Assembly: GCA_016715065.1 (NCBI GenBank)
Contig: JADKBN010000002.1
Coordinates: 682,001-746,000 of the forward strand
Origin: Fibrobacterota bacterium
GTDB lineage: Bacteria > Fibrobacterota > Fibrobacteria > UBA5070
Direction: 5' to 3'
DNA: 64,000 bases
Position numbers and translations under genes: made by a program. This document shows positions 16,360 to 23,346 of the stretch, in pieces. How positions within the stretch are numbered: the stretch's first letter is position 1; each line of letters begins with the position of its first letter. Under the pieces are notes generated by a model. That model saw only the letters and a program-made list of their open reading frames with translations, had not been told where the DNA came from and ran no database searches.

Positions 16360-17655
16360 ATGGGCAAAATTCCGCCAAAGCCCGATCAAAAGCCGACCTC
16401 GGAGGAAAAGCCCCGGAAAAGGGAGGTCATCGCCTCGCCCAAGGAGTACGAAAACGCACATCCTGAAGCGAAGGAATACGCGATCTCCGACGGCAAGTGT
16501 CCGGGGTTGCAAATGATCGTGTCCCCGTCGGGCTCCAAACAGTGGGAATTCCGTTACCGACTGAGCGGTCACCGGCGGAAGATCTCCATTCAGGGTGGGT
16601 ACCCCAAGAACAGCGTGAAGGTGGCCAGGGATTGGGCGACCTACTGGACCGACCTGGTTTCCAAGGGGATCGACCCGGCGGATGATCGCCGCCGCAAACA
16701 GGAGGAAGCCGCCGCCAAGCGGGGTCAAGGGGTCCACACTTTCCGGTCGGTGGCCTCCACCTGGCTGGACATCTACGCGAGAACCAAACCGCTTTCGCCG
16801 ATCTCCCGAAAGCACATCCAGGAGAAGTTCGATAACGACGTGTTCCCGGTTTTTGGGGACAAGTCCGTTTCCGAGGTCACGGAATCCGACATCGATCGAT
16901 TGACCGGCCAGATTGTCGGCAAGGGCCGGATCGACAAAGCTTATCGGGTTCTGTGGCATTGCCGGGGGGTGTTCGGGTACGCCGTGGAAAAGGGGCTGGC
17001 CTCCAAGGATCCGACCTTCAACAAGGAAAAGCGGCTTCCCCCGCTCAAGACGGGAAACCGTGCCGCCCTGACCGACCCCCAGCAGGTGGGGAAGCTCTTG
17101 CGGGACATCGCCGGTTGTGGTGCTGCCATTTCCACCCGTGGAGCCTTGCGCCTGGTGCCCCTGGTGTTCACTCGCCCGTCGGAATTGCGCCTGGCCAAGT
17201 GGTCGGAAATCGATTTGGAACGGGCTCTGTGGGACATTCCGGCCCAACGGATGAAAGGGCCGGTCAACAAGCGAAGGTCCCACCTGGTGCCCCTGTCGCG
17301 CCAAGCGGTGGCGATCCTGCGCGAGCTGCGCGAAACCAACGAGGAAAGCGAGTACGTCTTTCCTTCCCCCCGGTCGCCTCATTTCCCGTTGTCGAACATG
17401 GCCCAATTGAAAGCCCTTCGAGCGATGGGTTACACCTCGAAGGACCAGAGCATCCACGGCTTCCGAGCGATCGCCCGAACGCTCCTGGATGAACGCTTGC
17501 GCTTTCCTGCCCACGTCATCGAAGCGCAACTTGCCCACGCCGTCAAGGACTCCAACGGCACGGCCTACAACCGAACCCAGCACATCGACGCCCGGCGGGA
17601 AATGATGCAAGCCTGGGCGGACTACCTGGACACGTTGGAGAGGGGGGAGGGGTGA
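16360..17655 (+). CDS. int: P4-type tyrosine integrase
   Basis: A 431-residue site-specific recombinase that would integrate and excise the element at tRNA-Arg. The N-terminal DUF4102-like arm-binding domain (AISDGKCPGLQMIVSPSGSK, then WEFRYRLSGHRRKISIQGGY) is followed by a core-binding domain and the catalytic domain. The catalytic residues are all visible: Arg in TRPSELRLAKW, HGFRAIART (HxxR), His in AQLAHAV and Tyr in TAYNRTQ, so it looks active. The C-terminus MMQAWADYLDTL is typical of P4 integrases. ATG 16360 is chosen because upstream codons overlap the arm repeats and encode a non-conserved Trp/Pro/Phe-rich stretch. The stop overlaps the next gene (GTGA). Confidence 0.95.
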   Translation: MGKIPPKPDQKPTSEEKPRKREVIASPKEYENAHPEAKEYAISDGKCPGLQMIVSPSGSKQWEFRYRLSGHRRKISIQGGYPKNSVKVARDWATYWTDLVSKGIDPADDRRRKQEEAAAKRGQGVHTFRSVASTWLDIYARTKPLSPISRKHIQEKFDNDVFPVFGDKSVSEVTESDIDRLTGQIVGKGRIDKAYRVLWHCRGVFGYAVEKGLASKDPTFNKEKRLPPLKTGNRAALTDPQQVGKLLRDIAGCGAAISTRGALRLVPLVFTRPSELRLAKWSEIDLERALWDIPAQRMKGPVNKRRSHLVPLSRQAVAILRELRETNEESEYVFPSPRSPHFPLSNMAQLKALRAMGYTSKDQSIHGFRAIARTLLDERLRFPAHVIEAQLAHAVKDSNGTAYNRTQHIDARREMMQAWADYLDTLERGEG

Positions 17656-18215
17656 GCAAAAATCCTTTGACCACGTGGCTGAAGGGTGGGGATGTGCAAG
17701 GGCAACCCAAATACTTCCCTTCCAAGGAAGAGCTTCTTCTGATCGAGGAGTGGGTTAGGTGTCGCGACTCTGGCAAGATCCCGTTGATGCTCGAAGCCAG
17801 GATGAATGAATTGCAAAAGAGACGGAATGCTGTGGAAGCCGCTGGGGACGCATGGTTTCAACGGGGATTGGTAAAGGCTAAGTTCGCCGAATTGAAGGCT
17901 TCGATTGCAACGGGAAAGGATGGCAAAAACAAACAGATCGAGAACGCGAAGGCAAAGCGGCGCCGTGAGAAGGTTTTGAAAACAGAAAAGAACGCTCCAC
18001 GGGTTAAGGTCTTGGTTACGCTCAAGGAGAAGCTTCCAGACGCCACCCTTCCCCAAGCGGCGCGGGAACTTGTGGACCGTGGACTGATGGGAGAATGCAG
18101 CGATCCCGAGAGGGCCGCAAAGAAATGGATTCAAGACCACGCAAAGGACCTGCCCGAATTCCGCCCGGGAGATCCAGGGCATCCGCTAGGGATCCCAAAT
18201 CGCCGGAAACCCTGA
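17652..18215 (+). CDS. Hypothetical protein of the integrative element
   Basis: A 187-residue, strongly basic protein with no signal peptide or membrane span and no recognised family. It has a helical N-terminal part (KEELLLIEEWVRCRDSGKI), a Lys/Arg-rich middle (KNKQIENAKAKRRREKVL) and a C-terminal region (TLPQAARELVDRGLMGECSD) that could be a small helical DNA-binding domain. It begins at GTG 17652 with a GTGA overlap on the integrase stop, so the two are translationally coupled. A recombination accessory role would fit the position but nothing in the sequence proves it. Confidence 0.65.
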   Translation: MSKNPLTTWLKGGDVQGQPKYFPSKEELLLIEEWVRCRDSGKIPLMLEARMNELQKRRNAVEAAGDAWFQRGLVKAKFAELKASIATGKDGKNKQIENAKAKRRREKVLKTEKNAPRVKVLVTLKEKLPDATLPQAARELVDRGLMGECSDPERAAKKWIQDHAKDLPEFRPGDPGHPLGIPNRRKP

Positions 18216-18321
18216 CAGAATGGGGCTTCCGGGGCGAGTGTCTGTGCTCTTTTAGTTCCAATTTCCGTGGCTGACTTGTCGTTGCCCGGTCAGGGGTTCC
18301 CGGACGCGGAAGGGAAACGAC

Positions 18322-18597
18322 ATGGAACAGAAACCGTCTACCGCCCTTTCCCGCCTGGCCGCTTCGCGTGGAATCACCCTGCCCACGGTGCCCAAGGCCT
18401 CGCCCACGGCGGCGCCCTCTCGCTTGGTCCGACGCCCGGAGGTGGAGGGCAATGACCGGCCTGCCGAAGTCCACCTTGTACGACTACCTGCAAGCCGGAA
18501 CCTTCCCCCCTGAAGCTGGCAGTAGGCCGCCTGGCTTTCCGTGCAAGCCTGGATCGACTCCCGGGTGTCCGCTCGCCCTAACCAGAAGGCGGCGTAA
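18322..18597 (+). pseudogene. alpA: AlpA-like regulator/excisionase, broken by frameshifts
   Basis: ATG 18322 has a good ribosome binding site (GGAAGGG). The AlpA-family protein is recognisable only by joining several frames: RLVRRPEVE in frame 1, MTGLPKSTLYDYLQAGTFPP in frame 2 (from 18452), LKLAVG in frame 3 (from 18510), then WLSVQAWIDSR with VSARPNQKAA and a stop at 18595-18597 back in frame 1. Together these give the usual helix-turn-helix of AlpA, a phage/satellite transcription activator or excisionase. Three single-base shifts in about 150 bp would be needed to restore it. The first two lie at a GGG and a CCCCCC run, so sequencing error is possible. Without an intact copy, excision may be impaired. 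Confidence 0.75.
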
Positions 18598-18599
18598 CC

Positions 18600-18947
18600 A
18601 TGGACTCGCGCACCACGCGACCCCGGGGGCACCTTGTCCGGGGTTTGATCAATGTTCCCGACTTCTTCACGTCCGAGGGCTTTACCTGGAAAGGCCCTGG
18701 CCCTTGGTTTGACCTGGGCTTGTGCCCGTTCCACAAAGACCAACGCCCAAGCCTTCGGGGGAACCTCGAGACGGGCCGGGTTCGGTGCATGGCCTGCGGA
18801 TGGAGTGGCGACCCGGTCGCGTTCATCATGCAGCGCCACGGCCTCCCCTTTGGACAGGCTGCGCGACACCTGGGCGCCTGGGAGGATCTTCCCGACCTTC
18901 CCCCCTCGCGCCTGGCCGGTGGCGTTCGTCGTGGAGGTGCCCGGTGA
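18600..18947 (+). CDS. CHC2-type zinc-finger primase-like protein
   Basis: A 115-residue protein consisting essentially of a DnaG-type zinc-binding domain. LCPFHKDQRPSL followed by CMACGWSGDPVAFIMQRHG gives the C-x2-H...C-x2-C ligands and the characteristic GD-x-x-x-F helix. In primases this domain reads template DNA to start primer synthesis. Here it is a separate polypeptide, with the catalytic TOPRIM domain encoded by the next gene, so the pair probably forms a split primase for the element's replication. ATG 18600 follows the alpA stop by 2 bp, and the stop overlaps the next start (GTGA). Confidence 0.82.
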   Translation: MDSRTTRPRGHLVRGLINVPDFFTSEGFTWKGPGPWFDLGLCPFHKDQRPSLRGNLETGRVRCMACGWSGDPVAFIMQRHGLPFGQAARHLGAWEDLPDLPPSRLAGGVRRGGAR

Positions 18948-19567
18948 ATGAACGCCGATTCTGTTTTGTTCCTGCGGAGGTTGAAGCCTTCGCGTTGTCC
19001 CTTCCGAAGCGCCCTGGAATGCGCCTCCAAGCCGTTCACGAGTACAACCATGCCGACGGTTCGCCCTGGTGGTGGATCGCCCGTTGGAAGCATCCGGAGA
19101 ACGGGGAGAAGATGCCCATTCCATTCCATCGCGGAGAGGGTGGTTCATTCATCCGGAAGATGCCCGAGATTCCGCACGGTGCCCGACCGCTCTACCGCCT
19201 GCACAAACTCGGACAATATCCGTCGGAAGTTGTTGTCGTGGTGGAAGGGGAGGCTTGCGCCGATGCGCTCGAATGTCCTGGCTACATCGCCACGACCTGG
19301 CCCAACGGTTCGCAATCCGTCCACGCTGCCGACTGGTCGCCTTTGGCTGGCCGGGTGGTGGTTCTGTGGCCCGACAACGACGGGCCCGGCTTGGAGGCGA
19401 TGGCAGGGGTTCACCGGATCCTCGAAGGCCTGGGCGCCCTTGTGGTGACGTTGGACGTGGAAGCAATGGGCCTACCCCCCAAAGGTGACGTGGTGGACTT
19501 CCTGCGGGTTGGTTGCTTGTCGGAAATTGGCGCCCTCCCCGTGAAGGAATGGAAGGTGGCCGCATGA
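18944..19567 (+). CDS. TOPRIM-domain primase-like protein
   Basis: A 207-residue protein. After a beta-rich N-terminal part (HADGSPWWWIARWKHPENGE) comes a TOPRIM fold with VVVVVEGEACADAL (catalytic Glu) and VVLWPDNDGPGLEAM (DxD metal ligands). This is the core of DnaG-type primases and related nucleotidyl transferases. Together with the upstream zinc-finger protein it would make primers for element replication, in concert with the RepA-like ATPase downstream. Start is GTG 18944 overlapping the previous stop. Its own TGA overlaps the next ATG, so three replication genes are coupled in a row. Confidence 0.85.
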   Translation: MNERRFCFVPAEVEAFALSLPKRPGMRLQAVHEYNHADGSPWWWIARWKHPENGEKMPIPFHRGEGGSFIRKMPEIPHGARPLYRLHKLGQYPSEVVVVVEGEACADALECPGYIATTWPNGSQSVHAADWSPLAGRVVVLWPDNDGPGLEAMAGVHRILEGLGALVVTLDVEAMGLPPKGDVVDFLRVGCLSEIGALPVKEWKVAA

Positions 19568-20711
19568 CCGTGGATCAAGCACTCGAAGCGAAGAGGAAGG
19601 AAGCGGAGCGCGAGAGCGTTGCGACGGAATCCGGCGTTGGCCTCGTCTGGGCTTGCGACGTAGTCCCGGAACCGATTTCTTGGTTGTGGGAAGGTTGGAT
19701 TGCAGCCGGGAAACTCCATATCCTTGGTGGTCGCGCTGGGACGGGAAAAACCACCTTGGCGATGTCCCTAGCGGCGACGGTTTCCCGAGGGGGATCCTTT
19801 CCCGATGGAAGCCGGTGCGGGGCTCCTGGTCGGGTTCTGATCTGGACGGGGGAGGATGATCCCAAGGATACCTTAGTCCCTCGCCTTCACGCTGTCGGGG
19901 CCGACCTGGAGAAGGTCGCTTTCGTCCAGACGGTGCGAGACGCGGAAGAGGACCGTTCATTCGACCCGGCAACCGATCTTCCTTTGCTTTCCGAAAAGGT
20001 GAGGCAACTTCGGGACGTGCGGTTGGTGATCGTGGATTCCATTGTCTCCGCTGTGGCCGGGGATTCCCACCAAAACGGGGAAGTTCGCCGTTCTCTTCAA
20101 CCGTTCGTGGACATCGGCAATCGGTTCGGTTGCGCCGTCCTGGGAATTACCCACTTCTCCAAAGGAACGAGCGGTGGCAACCCCTTGGAACGGGTGACGG
20201 GAAGCGTCGCGTTCGGTGCATTGGCTCGGCTGGTCCTGGTCGCGTCCAAGAACGAGAAAGCTGCGGAAGGGGAGTCGTCGTGCATCTTCGCCCGGGCAAA
20301 ATCGAACATTGGCAAGGATTTTGGCGGATTCGGGTACGATCTCGAAGAGGTGCCCCTAGATGCTTATCCAGAAATCAAGGCCTCCCGGGTTCGTTGGGGT
20401 GCCTCCCTGGACGGCACGGCGGCGGAGATTCTGGATGCGGCGGAAGGGGGCGGAAGCGATGGAGGGCATTGTCCGAAGCGATTTCCTTCCTGCGCGAGGA
20501 ACTGGCCGGGGGACCGTTGGCGCCAAAGGAAATCGAACAGAGAGCGAAGGAAGCGGGGGTCCAGTCCCGGACACTTCGGAGAGCAAGGGAGACCATTGGG
20601 ATCAAACCAGGTACGCCAAAGGTGGAGGGAATTCGATACGCTTGGTCACTTCCACCAGACCAGAAGGGGGTACCGTTTTGGAATGATGTTGACCATGTTG
20701 ACCACGATTAG
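19564..20711 (+). pseudogene. RepA/AAA_25-family helicase-like ATPase with internal frameshift
   Basis: The first 300 residues form a RecA-type ATPase of the AAA_25/RepA hexameric helicase group: Walker A GRAGTGKTTLAMS, Walker B VRLVIVDSIVSA, and the sensor region AVLGITHFSKG. Near 20463 the frame must shift by one base. The continuation GALSEAISFLREELAGG, APKEIEQRAKEAGVQSRTL and onward is the winged-helix C-terminal domain normal in this family and lies in another frame ending at 20711. One extra G at GGAGGGCATTG would restore one protein of about 380 residues. Unshifted translation continues to 20715 with a nonsense tail. The role is to unwind or load at the element origin. Start is ATG 19564, overlapping the previous stop. 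Confidence 0.78.
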
Positions 20712-20806
20712 GTGACTCACAAAAACATGGTCAAGATGGTCAAGATCCCGCCTGTTGGATTCTGTCGGACGCTTCCGGACAAGATGGCGAGGATCGATGT
20801 TGACCA
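20685..20806. repeat. Iteron-like cluster with large inverted repeat
   Basis: TTGACCATGTTGACCA at 20689-20704 faces TGGTCAAGATGGTCAA at 20728-20743, a 16-bp inverted repeat with one mismatch around a 23-nt loop. GAT/ATC extends the outer arms. A further GATGTTGACCA lies at 20796-20806. In all, the 7-mer TTGACCA or its complement occurs five times in about 120 bp, directly after the replication ATPase gene. This is what an origin (iterons) or an operator for the element's replication protein would look like. It lacks the T-run of a terminator. Confidence 0.6.
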
Positions 20807-21147
20807 AGCTCCTTTGGTGTTGCTCAAGGAAGCGAACGCGACCAAGTACGCGAAAGGCCCTCGAGGTGATCCCCGGGGGCCTTCGTGTTTCCGACTTGCT
20901 TCGCCCTCCTGGGAGCCCTCCATGGGTGCGACGTGGGCGCGGGGCATCGAAGCCGTCACGGACGGCGCCACCAATGGCCAGGTGGTCGCCAATGGCTTGG
21001 GTCCTCCTGGGGGGTGCACCCCATCGCGGTGCTATGACCCCGCACAAAAACCCGCCTGAGGGGTCACATTGACGGGAGGTCCGAAGCGTGACGAAAGCAA
21101 AGCGCTTTGGCCACAACCTTGGTTCAGACTAGGGTATATTCAAGGGC
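20712..21147. other. 436-bp region without a convincing gene
   Basis: This stretch lies between the RepA-like gene and hicB. It contains the right half of the inverted repeat and the third iteron-like motif, then low-information GC-rich sequence. A short inverted repeat, TGACCCC...GGGGTCA, lies near 21036-21067. A plus-strand frame of 115 codons from GTG 20712 is open, but its composition (Gly/Pro-rich end, no domain) does not look like a protein. TATATT about 10 bp upstream of hicB could be a -10 box, but no matching -35 box is seen. Confidence 0.5.
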
Positions 21148-21357
21148 ATGAACGAACTGGTTTTCAGCGTGACGCAAGAGGAGGACGGCGGTTTTGTGGC
21201 GGAATGCCTGCAAGAGCCGATCTTCACCCAAGGGGACACCTGGGAAGAGCTGCGCGAAGCGGTCACGGATGCGGTCACGGCTTGGCATTTTGATCGCCCG
21301 GCACCGGCTCGCGTTCGATTGCACCTGGTTCGCGACGAGCTTTTGGCTGTGGCGTGA
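21148..21357 (+). CDS. hicB: HicB-family antitoxin
   Basis: A 69-residue protein with the HicB-type partial RNase H fold: ELVFSVTQEEDGGFVAEC, then IFTQGDTWEELREAVTDAV. The antitoxin would bind and block HicA and probably repress its own promoter, although the usual C-terminal DNA-binding extension is absent in this short form. Start is ATG 21148 with AGGG just upstream. The stop overlaps the hicA start (GTGA), giving the antitoxin-first order seen in many hicBA loci. In a small integrative element such a pair usually stabilises maintenance. Confidence 0.88.
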   Translation: MNELVFSVTQEEDGGFVAECLQEPIFTQGDTWEELREAVTDAVTAWHFDRPAPARVRLHLVRDELLAVA

Positions 21358-21587
21358 AGCTCCCCCGGGACCTCAACGGGTCGGAGCTGGTCAAGGTCCT
21401 CTGCCGTGACTGGGGGTATCGGAAGGTCCATCAGACCGGAAGTCACGCGATTCTGGACACGGACGACCCTTCCCCACAACGCTTATCCATTCCCCAGCAC
21501 AAGCCTTTGCGCTTGGGGACCCTGCACGCGATCTTGCGATCTGTGAGCCAACACAAGGGTGTCCCCCTGGAAGCCGTCCTGGACTGA
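21354..21587 (+). CDS. hicA: HicA-family mRNA interferase toxin
   Basis: A 77-residue protein with the double-stranded RNA-binding fold of HicA: NGSELVKVLCRDWGYRKV, the catalytic GSH motif in HQTGSHAILDTD, then RLSIPQHKPLRLGTLHAILR. HicA toxins cleave mRNA and tmRNA when freed from HicB. The catalytic His is present and the length is normal, so the toxin appears functional. GTG 21354 overlaps the hicB stop. The gene is followed by 112 bp without features before the convergent unknown gene. Confidence 0.9.
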   Translation: MKLPRDLNGSELVKVLCRDWGYRKVHQTGSHAILDTDDPSPQRLSIPQHKPLRLGTLHAILRSVSQHKGVPLEAVLD

Positions 21588-21699
21588 CCGCTTCGGCAAA
21601 GGGAGTCGCTTCAACCGACCCCCCGATCCAAGTTCTGTCCGGCCTGCACCTTTCCCGATACCCTGACTTCAACGCAGGGTATCCAGGTTTGGACGGACC

Positions 21700-22335
21700 C
21701 TAGACCTTCCCCGCTTTTTGGAGGGCTTCCAGCTGGTGGGGAGAGAGCCTTTCCTCCCGAAGGTGTCGTTCCATGGCCTGGTCCAGGAGGTAGGCTTCCA
21801 AGTCCCCGTTGAGCGTGGTTCCGTCCTGGTGGGCGACCCGCTCCAACCCTTCCACGGCTTGCCGGAGGTTGTCGGCTTCCGGCCAGGTGTCGAACCACGG
21901 CAACGAACCAATCCAATCTTGGATCCGTTGCACGTCGGCTTGCTCCACTTCCCGAAGAGCGGCTTCCAGTTCCTCGCGTGCTGCGCTTGCGTCCTCGTCA
22001 AGGCGCCCGACGTGGTTGGACCCGTCCCACTCCACGGAATGCCCCTGGTGGATCCGGGAGAGGAGCGAGCGGCCTTCCTCGCCCTCGAGGTAGTCGGCCA
22101 GGGCAGGACCGGCCACGGAGCACGCGACGGGAAACCGGAGGTCGCAACCGTGCCACACGGCGGCGGGAACCCCGTTTCCAATCTCCCCGTTCCAATCGGC
22201 GGACACCTCGCCCGTTTCGGAGAGCTCCACGAAGGCGCCCTGGGGATTGGTTTGCCGGGGGTACTGGTGGAAGAGCGGGGCGCGTGAGGCGCGGAGGTTG
22301 TCGAGGCTCAACGAGAGGACGGATTCGGTTTGCAT
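21700..22335 (-). CDS. Conserved hypothetical protein of mobile elements
   Basis: The protein has 211 residues, is acidic, and has no signal or membrane span. The block GAFVELSETGEVSADWNGEI, followed by PAAVWHGCDLRFPV, resembles proteins of unknown function carried by plasmids and integrative elements. The remainder is helical and rich in Glu (REELEAALREVEQADVQRI). The function is unknown; anti-restriction or replication control are only guesses. It is the sole gene of the element on the minus strand and its start lies 128 bp from attR, the usual cargo position. ATG 22335 is preferred over upstream codons, which would run into the arm repeat. Confidence 0.6.
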   Translation of the reverse strand: MQTESVLSLSLDNLRASRAPLFHQYPRQTNPQGAFVELSETGEVSADWNGEIGNGVPAAVWHGCDLRFPVACSVAGPALADYLEGEEGRSLLSRIHQGHSVEWDGSNHVGRLDEDASAAREELEAALREVEQADVQRIQDWIGSLPWFDTWPEADNLRQAVEGLERVAHQDGTTLNGDLEAYLLDQAMERHLREERLSPHQLEALQKAGKV

Positions 22336-22382
22336 GGATTTACCTTGGTTTGGGTGCGGCGGGAGGGTATCCCCCCCTCGCC

Positions 22383-22402
22383 GGGTACCTTTTTGGGTAC
22401 CT
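22383..22402. repeat. Putative integrase arm site, right
   Basis: Exact second copy of the 20-mer GGGTACCTTTTTGGGTACCT found at 16298-16317, in the same orientation, about 60 bp inside the right attachment site. Confidence 0.7.
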
Positions 22403-22462
22403 CGCCACGTTCGTTTTCCTGCAAACCCTTTAACCATCGATCCGTTTTGGGATTATTGCGTA

Positions 22463-22479
22463 CCTGTCGTGGGTACTTT
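22463..22479. repeat. attR: 17-bp direct repeat
   Basis: CCTGTCGTGGGTACTTT is identical to the tRNA-Arg 3' end at 16158-16174. Here it is a detached fragment with no tRNA body, marking the original tRNA-distal flank and the right end of the element. Confidence 0.93.
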
Positions 22480-22547
22480 CTGCTGTTCGGAGCCCCCTTC
22501 GAACGTTTGCGCAAAATCCATCGGACCCACGGAAAGAGGTGGTTCAG

Positions 22548-22919
22548 ATGCCTCGAGACAAGCTCAAGATCCTGGTCGTCGACGATGAACCCCTGATTGT
22601 CGAGGTGTTCATGGAGATGCTTGGGCAGAAGTACGAGGTCCATTGCGCTCTCTCGGCAGCCGAGGTCCAGAGGGCTCTGGAAGCATACTCATACGATGTT
22701 TTGATCACGGATTGGAACATGCCAGGTCTGAACGGCTTGTCGTTGGCCAAGCGGTTGGGAGCCGCCGGGAATTGCTGGGTGATGTTGATCACGGGGGCCG
22801 ATGAGGAAGCGATCCTTTCCGTGGCCAAGGAAGGGGTCTCCGTGCATCGCAAGCCGATTCGTTGGCGAGCCCTGCTGCAGGAATTGCAATCGATCGAGCA
22901 GGAGGTTTGTCTTTGCTGA
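22548..22919 (+). CDS. Single-domain response regulator
   Basis: A 123-residue receiver domain with no output domain. KILVVDDEPLIVEVF gives the acidic pocket, LITDWNMPGLNG the phospho-acceptor Asp, VMLITGADEEA the conserved Thr-type position, and HRKPIRW the conserved Lys. It would accept phosphate from a histidine kinase, most simply the one encoded two genes downstream. ATG 22548 follows AGAGGTGG. It is the first chromosomal gene beyond the element. Its end overlaps the start of the lycopene-cyclase-like gene, so the three genes form one operon. Confidence 0.92.
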   Translation: MPRDKLKILVVDDEPLIVEVFMEMLGQKYEVHCALSAAEVQRALEAYSYDVLITDWNMPGLNGLSLAKRLGAAGNCWVMLITGADEEAILSVAKEGVSVHRKPIRWRALLQELQSIEQEVCLC

Positions 22920-23346
22920 GGTTCGGCTTGATTTCGGTCGGACTCGCTTTGGTCTTGAATGTCGTCAGCATGGTGTTGCGGACGGACTATCTCGAGACAT
23001 CGGGCGTGGTCGTCCAGAACGACCGACAGTACGAACGAGGGGCCAAGAAGCCCGCCTACTTCTGGTTGCAGGTCATCATCCTGGCCATGATCGCTTGGCT
23101 CGCCCGTTCATTCAAGGGCTCCCGGAAAGCCGTGGGATGGACCGCAGCGGTTTTTGTCGTCATCGCCTATCCCAACGAGCGCTATGCGCTGGAGTCGGGT
23201 TCTGGGCGTACAACGAGAACCGGCTGCTGGGCCTATGGGTCCTGGGCGTGCCGGTCGAGGAGTGGATCATGTACACGAGTTGTCCTCTCTGCGCTTGCCT
23301 GATGATGGACGCGTTCGATCGACTCGTTCGCAAGTTCGGCGTGTGA
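22913..23346 (+). pseudogene. Lycopene-cyclase-domain-like membrane protein, frameshifted
   Basis: TTG 22913 has a strong AGGAGG site 7 bases upstream and overlaps the regulator stop. Frame 2 encodes membrane helices (FGLISVGLALVLNVVSMVL; FWLQVIILAMIAWLARSF; AVGWTAAVFVVIAYPNERYA). Near 23200 the sense continues in frame 1 as GFWAYNENRLLGLWVLGVPV followed by EEWIMYTSCPLCACLMMDAF, ending at 23346. This GxWxxN...LGxxxxGxPxEEW pattern is that of the heterodimer-type lycopene cyclase domain (CrtYc/d, CarR). Only one half-domain is present (about 144 residues if repaired). One missing G in a GGG(G) run would explain the shift, so a sequencing error is possible. Whether it cyclises a carotenoid or is a membrane sensor relative is unknown. 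Confidence 0.55.

Larger units (their letters stand above)
16158..22479 (+). mobile_element. 6.3-kb integrative element in tRNA-Arg(CCU)
   Basis: The element is bounded by a 17-bp direct repeat (CCTGTCGTGGGTACTTT): one copy is the tRNA 3' end, the other lies at 22463-22479. A P4-type integrase sits next to the tRNA end. A 20-bp repeat with two GGGTACC boxes occurs just inside both ends, as expected of integrase arm sites. Internal order: integrase, unknown gene, broken alpA, CHC2 zinc-finger protein, TOPRIM protein, RepA-like ATPase (frameshifted), iteron-like region, hicB-hicA, unknown gene on the minus strand. There are no capsid, terminase, relaxase or conjugation genes. It therefore looks like a minimal replicating satellite or mobilisable element dependent on a helper, comparable in size and content to small P4-like satellites. 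Confidence 0.9.

Noticed and set aside
20712..21059. A 115-codon open frame after the RepA-like gene
   Set aside because: It starts inside the inverted repeat, ends in a Gly/Pro-rich low-information stretch and resembles no protein. Treated as non-coding.
16158..22479. Anti-phage defence island
   Set aside because: Apart from hicBA, which may serve maintenance, no recognisable defence genes (restriction, CBASS, retron, Abi) were found in the element.
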